From positions 1 through 64,000 of the forward strand of contig NZ_BMMH01000021.1 of assembly GCF_014645735.1 (NCBI RefSeq): a stretch of DNA of 64,000 nucleotides, given 5' to 3'. The position numbers and the translations under genes are program-made. This document shows positions 60,863-64,000 of this stretch, piece after piece (positions within the stretch are counted from its first letter, which is position 1; every line of letters starts with the position of its first letter). Below the pieces are notes generated by a model, which was not told where the DNA came from, ran no database searches, and saw nothing but the letters and a program-made list of their open reading frames with translations. The stretch comes from Nocardia jinanensis (GTDB lineage Bacteria > Actinomycetota > Actinomycetes > Mycobacteriales > Mycobacteriaceae).

Positions 60863-62896
60863 GTGTTGCTCAACAACGGTGACGTGTTCGCCGGGTTCAC
60901 CGTCGAGCGGTTGCTCGGCGAAGGCGGAATGGGCGCCGTATATCTGGCCCGGCATCCCCGGCTCGGAAAACAGACCGCGTTGAAGCTGCTCAAACCGGAA
61001 TTGTTCGCCGACGCCGCGATCCGCACCCGATTCGAAAGGGAAGCCGATCTCGCCGCCGCGCTCGACCATCCCAGCATCGTCACGGTCTACGACCGCGGGG
61101 TCGAGGGCGACCACCTGTGGATGTGCATGCAGTACATCGATGGCGCCGACGCCGGTACGGTCAATCCGCTGGCCCTGGCCCCGGATAAAGCGGTGCAGAT
61201 CACTGCCGGTGTGGCCGACGCGCTCGATTACGCGCACGGTATGGGAGTTCTGCACCGCGATGTGAAACCGTCCAATATTCTGCTCGCCCGCGCCAATCCC
61301 GGTCAGGGCGAACGCGTTTTCCTCACCGATTTCGGGCTGGCCCGATTGCGCGCGGAAACGGTCCGGCTGACGCAAACCGGTATGTTCACCGCCACCCTCG
61401 CGTTCGCCTCGCCCGAGCAGATGACCGGCGGCGAGATGGACGGGCGGTCGGATCAGTATTCGCTGGCCTGTGCGCTGTACTGGCTGCTCACCGGTATGGC
61501 GCCGTTCGATTCACCCAATCCGGCCGATATCATCCACGGCAATCTGCAGCTGGCGCCGCCACCGCTGGCGGTGAAACGACGCGGCCTACCGCCGGGACTG
61601 GATCCGGTGCTGGCGAAGGCGATGGCGAAGAATCCGGCGCACCGGTACCGCACCTGTGTCGAGTTCGCGACAGCTGCCGAACAGGCGCTCACCGCACCGG
61701 CTCCCACCCAGACCTATGCGCCGCCGGTCGAGGCGAGCGGTCCGGGCACGGTGTATCCCGCTGCGGCGACCGGGTATCCGGCCGCGCCGGGTCCCCCGCC
61801 GCCGCCCGCGGGCGCGCCGCCGGGCACCACCGGCGGCTACACCGACACCGGATATCCGGGCGCGCCGGGCCGGTCCGCACCGGCGATGCCGCCGGGGAGC
61901 CCGGCCGGAGGGCCCGGATCGGGCGTGGAACGGACCGGTGCGAGCGTCGCGCAGGTCGGGGCGACGATCCGCCCGGGGGATGTCGAGCACACCGGAGCGC
62001 AGTCGGTCGTGGCGCCTCCGGGGGCGATGGCGCGGCCCGGCCCGGGAGTGGAACACATCGGTACTTCCGGGGCGGCGCAGGGCGCGGGGGTCGAGCACAC
62101 CGGGGGAATGCCCGTCCAGGCGGTCCCGCGACATCCGGTGCCCGGGCAGTATCAGGGTTATCACCCCGCTCCGGGCGCGCAGTTACGGCGGCGCAGCCGG
62201 GCGCCGTGGATCGCCGTGGCGATCCTGGTCCCGCTCATTGCGCTGGCCGTGATCGTGGCCGCTGTTCTGGTGGTCGTGGGCAACGACGATTCCGGTTCCG
62301 ACAGCGCACCCGCCGCGACGCAACCCTCGACATTGGAGCGCGGTCCGGCCGGTACCACCGGCCCGGGCGAATCCGGTATCGACCAGCAGCCGGGCGGGGA
62401 ACCCGGCGACCGGACCCGGCGGCTGTTCCCCACTCTGCTGCCCCAAGGGTCGGAGCTGGACGGTTTCGGATATCAGGACGCGATGTGCAGCCAGTACGAG
62501 CCCGGTGACCAGATCCCGATCCTGGAAGTGGTGCCGGTGTTCGACGAGATACTGGAAACCCGCCCGTGGGAATCGATCTGGGATTGCCGGCAGCGATCGC
62601 TGGAGGCCACCCGGCTCGACTACACGATCATCACCTACCCCGATGTCGAGGACACCATGGAGGTGATCGAGAGCCTGCCTCCGCACGATTCGGTATCCGG
62701 TGCCAAGAGCGGCGAACCGTACACCGCGCATCTGTGGGAGGAGCCCGGGGACCGCGGCCGGTCCACCGCGAACATGGTGGTGGGCTTCGGTTCCCGCACC
62801 GATTCGCCCCGCAGCAATTCGCTTTTGTTCGTCCGCTACTGGGGCACCAAGGCTCGCAACGATATCGACCGGTGGTGGTCGGACGCCCCGCTGTGA
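60863..62896 (+). CDS. Receptor-type serine/threonine protein kinase with VEHTG linker repeats
   Basis: A 677-residue PASTA-less STPK. Kinase domain (1-270): GEGGMG loop (residues 19-24), Lys41 and the catalytic VLHRDVKPSNILL, followed by LTDFGLA. A Pro/Gly-rich linker (about 285-435) contains repeated VE(R/H)(T/I)G units. A membrane helix (APWIAVAILVPLIALAVIVA) then leads to an extracellular domain of about 200 residues with two Cys (DAMCSQYEPGD, IWDCRQRS). GTG 60863 follows GAAGGGGG. It senses an unknown external signal. Confidence 0.93.
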   Translation: MLLNNGDVFAGFTVERLLGEGGMGAVYLARHPRLGKQTALKLLKPELFADAAIRTRFEREADLAAALDHPSIVTVYDRGVEGDHLWMCMQYIDGADAGTVNPLALAPDKAVQITAGVADALDYAHGMGVLHRDVKPSNILLARANPGQGERVFLTDFGLARLRAETVRLTQTGMFTATLAFASPEQMTGGEMDGRSDQYSLACALYWLLTGMAPFDSPNPADIIHGNLQLAPPPLAVKRRGLPPGLDPVLAKAMAKNPAHRYRTCVEFATAAEQALTAPAPTQTYAPPVEASGPGTVYPAAATGYPAAPGPPPPPAGAPPGTTGGYTDTGYPGAPGRSAPAMPPGSPAGGPGSGVERTGASVAQVGATIRPGDVEHTGAQSVVAPPGAMARPGPGVEHIGTSGAAQGAGVEHTGGMPVQAVPRHPVPGQYQGYHPAPGAQLRRRSRAPWIAVAILVPLIALAVIVAAVLVVVGNDDSGSDSAPAATQPSTLERGPAGTTGPGESGIDQQPGGEPGDRTRRLFPTLLPQGSELDGFGYQDAMCSQYEPGDQIPILEVVPVFDEILETRPWESIWDCRQRSLEATRLDYTIITYPDVEDTMEVIESLPPHDSVSGAKSGEPYTAHLWEEPGDRGRSTANMVVGFGSRTDSPRSNSLLFVRYWGTKARNDIDRWWSDAPL

Positions 62897-62914
62897 GAGC
62901 GGCGGGTGGCGGCG

Positions 62915-63628
62915 TCAGGCGTCGACCGAGCGCCGCGCCGCAATGCGTTCGTCGGACCCGATCCGGCCGTCACCGAGGGTGACGACCCGGTCGCAGTAGT
63001 CGACCGCGCCCCGGTCGTGGGTCACCATCACCACCGAATTGCCGGATTCCGCGACCCCGGCGAGGAGTTCGAGGATGGACGCCCCGGTTTTCGAATCCAG
63101 GTTGCCGGTGGGTTCGTCGGCCAGGACGAGCGGCGGATCCATGATCAGCGCCCGCGCCACCGCGACCCGCTGCATCTGCCCGCCGGACAGTTCGGCCGGC
63201 CGGTGCTCCGCGCGCGCCGCCAGCCCGACCCGTTCGAGCAGCTCCAGCGCGCGCGGCCGGGCCTTCCGAAGTCCGGTGCCGTCCAGCAGTTTCGGAACGG
63301 CCACGTTCTCCCACGCCGATAGGGTGGGTAGCAGATTGAAGAACTGGAATACGAACCCGACCCGGTGGCGGCGGAACTCCGACTGCCGCTCCTCGTCCAG
63401 ATCACCGATCTCGGCGCCCCGGAACCGGATCGACCCGGAATCGGGGCGGTCCAGAGCGCCCAGCATATGCAGCAGGGTGCTCTTACCCGACCCGGACGGA
63501 CCGATCACCGAGGTGAACTCACCGGCCTCCAGACTCAGATCGATACCGTCGAGTGCCCGCACCGGTTGTTCACCGACCCGGTACTCCTTCACCACATCGG
63601 TCAGTTCCAGCATGGCCGGCTGCGTCAT
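62915..63628 (-). CDS. ABC transporter ATPase (LolD/MacB-like)
   Basis: A 237-residue ATPase: GPSGSGKST, LSGGQMQRV, LVLADEPTGNLDS and VVMVTHD. The pattern IRFRGAEIGDLDEERQSEFR and VGFVFQFFNLLP belongs to the LolD/MacB/FtsE group that powers FtsX-like permeases. ATG 63628 precedes conserved MLELTDVVKEY. The permease would lie beyond the small gene in the adjacent region. The stop lies 19 bp past the STPK stop on the opposite strand. Confidence 0.9.
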   Translation of the reverse strand: MTQPAMLELTDVVKEYRVGEQPVRALDGIDLSLEAGEFTSVIGPSGSGKSTLLHMLGALDRPDSGSIRFRGAEIGDLDEERQSEFRRHRVGFVFQFFNLLPTLSAWENVAVPKLLDGTGLRKARPRALELLERVGLAARAEHRPAELSGGQMQRVAVARALIMDPPLVLADEPTGNLDSKTGASILELLAGVAESGNSVVMVTHDRGAVDYCDRVVTLGDGRIGSDERIAARRSVDA

Positions 63629-63672
63629 CGCCACCCCCGTCTTCCACCGGATGTACGTTCGGTCCACGCGCC

Positions 63673-63978
63673 TCAGGACACCGGCACGGGCGACGCCGTG
63701 CGCGCGTCGAGCACCGCGTACAGCACGGGCTGTTCGGCCGCCAGCTCGAGCCGGGCCTCCTCGGTGGTCCAGCAGCGGCCCGGGTCGAGCTCCAGCTTGG
63801 CGTCCAGATGAATGTTCCACCGATAGCGCAGCGCCGCAAGTACTCCCCGCGGTCCGCCGAACAGACGGTCGAGGTGGGGGATATCGTCGAAGAGGTCCGG
63901 GCGCGCCGGATCGTCGGCGGCGCGGTCGAGGACGGTGTGCAGGATCGCGGTGCGCAGATGCTGATCTTCCCAAGACAT
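63673..63978 (-). CDS. Small hypothetical protein
   Basis: A 101-residue protein (MSWEDQHLRTAILHTVLDRA, then ALRYRWNIHLDAKLELDPGR) that resembles uncharacterised actinobacterial proteins near ABC operons. No signal, helix or Cys. It is on the same strand as and 44 bp upstream of the ABC ATPase gene, so it may be its operon head. Function unknown. The window ends 22 bp beyond. Confidence 0.65.
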   Translation of the reverse strand: MSWEDQHLRTAILHTVLDRAADDPARPDLFDDIPHLDRLFGGPRGVLAALRYRWNIHLDAKLELDPGRCWTTEEARLELAAEQPVLYAVLDARTASPVPVS

Positions 63979-64000
63979 GATCCGAGCCCTTTCCGGTCGG

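Overview
The window looks like chromosome of a high-GC actinomycete of the order Mycobacteriales, most likely Nocardia (inference). Four things point this way: strong GC bias at third codon positions, many GTG and TTG starts, mycolic-acid-group genes such as the methylglucose lipopolysaccharide trio, and a gene order that follows the Mycobacterium tuberculosis block Rv3042c to Rv3011c as I remember it. The matches are serB2, the Rv3041c-type ABC ATPase, the Rv3040c-type NUDIX protein, echA17, the Rv3038c and Rv3037c methyltransferases, the Rv3034c acyltransferase, the Rv3035 lipoprotein, Rv3032/Rv3031/Rv3030, fixA/fixB, Rv3027c/Rv3026c, iscS, mnmA, Rv3015c, ligA, the Rv3013 ACT protein, gatC and gatA.

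Layout. 0.4-8.1 kb is core: serB, a peptidyl-tRNA hydrolase 2-like gene, a broken phosphatase remnant, ABC ATPase, NUDIX, crotonase and two methyltransferases. 8.2-13.0 kb is accessory and holds a two-gene unit of a membrane-anchored ligand-binding protein and a P-loop NTPase, a small secreted protein and a DUF1697 protein. 13.0-20.8 kb is core again: acyltransferase, PQQ-like lipoprotein, polymethylated polysaccharide genes and the electron transfer flavoprotein. 20.9-28.6 kb is an accessory insertion with MFS/AraC, SDR and LysR/NDH-2. 28.8-30.6 kb carries an OlsB/OlsA-like acyltransferase pair.

30.6-43.7 kb is the most unusual part. It holds a secreted Asp/Asn/His-rich protein, a duplicated cassette encoding a 48-residue peptide (one copy joined to a lysophospholipid-acyltransferase-like gene), and a 10.7-kb segment bounded by identical 29-bp direct repeats. 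That segment carries an ABC pair behind a probable iron box, two MerR-type and two AraC-type regulators, a hairpin array, and gene fragments (ctaD, NmrA-like, saccharopine-dehydrogenase-like).

43.8-54.6 kb is core: iscS, mnmA, a MetE-like protein, ligA, an orphan AAA ATPase, an ACT protein and gatCA. 54.8-64 kb holds an SRPBCC gene behind a KstR-like site, two secreted phospholipase-A2-like proteins flanking an alpha/beta hydrolase, a NarL-type two-component system, a receptor Ser/Thr kinase and an ABC ATPase.

Two repeat families also run through the window. One is an 86-bp element with terminal inverted repeats, one copy of which lies in frame inside a methyltransferase gene. The other is a 31-32-bp interspersed repeat, which forms a 36-bp-period tandem array at 28.5 kb. 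I saw no tRNA, rRNA, CRISPR array, transposase or integrase gene.
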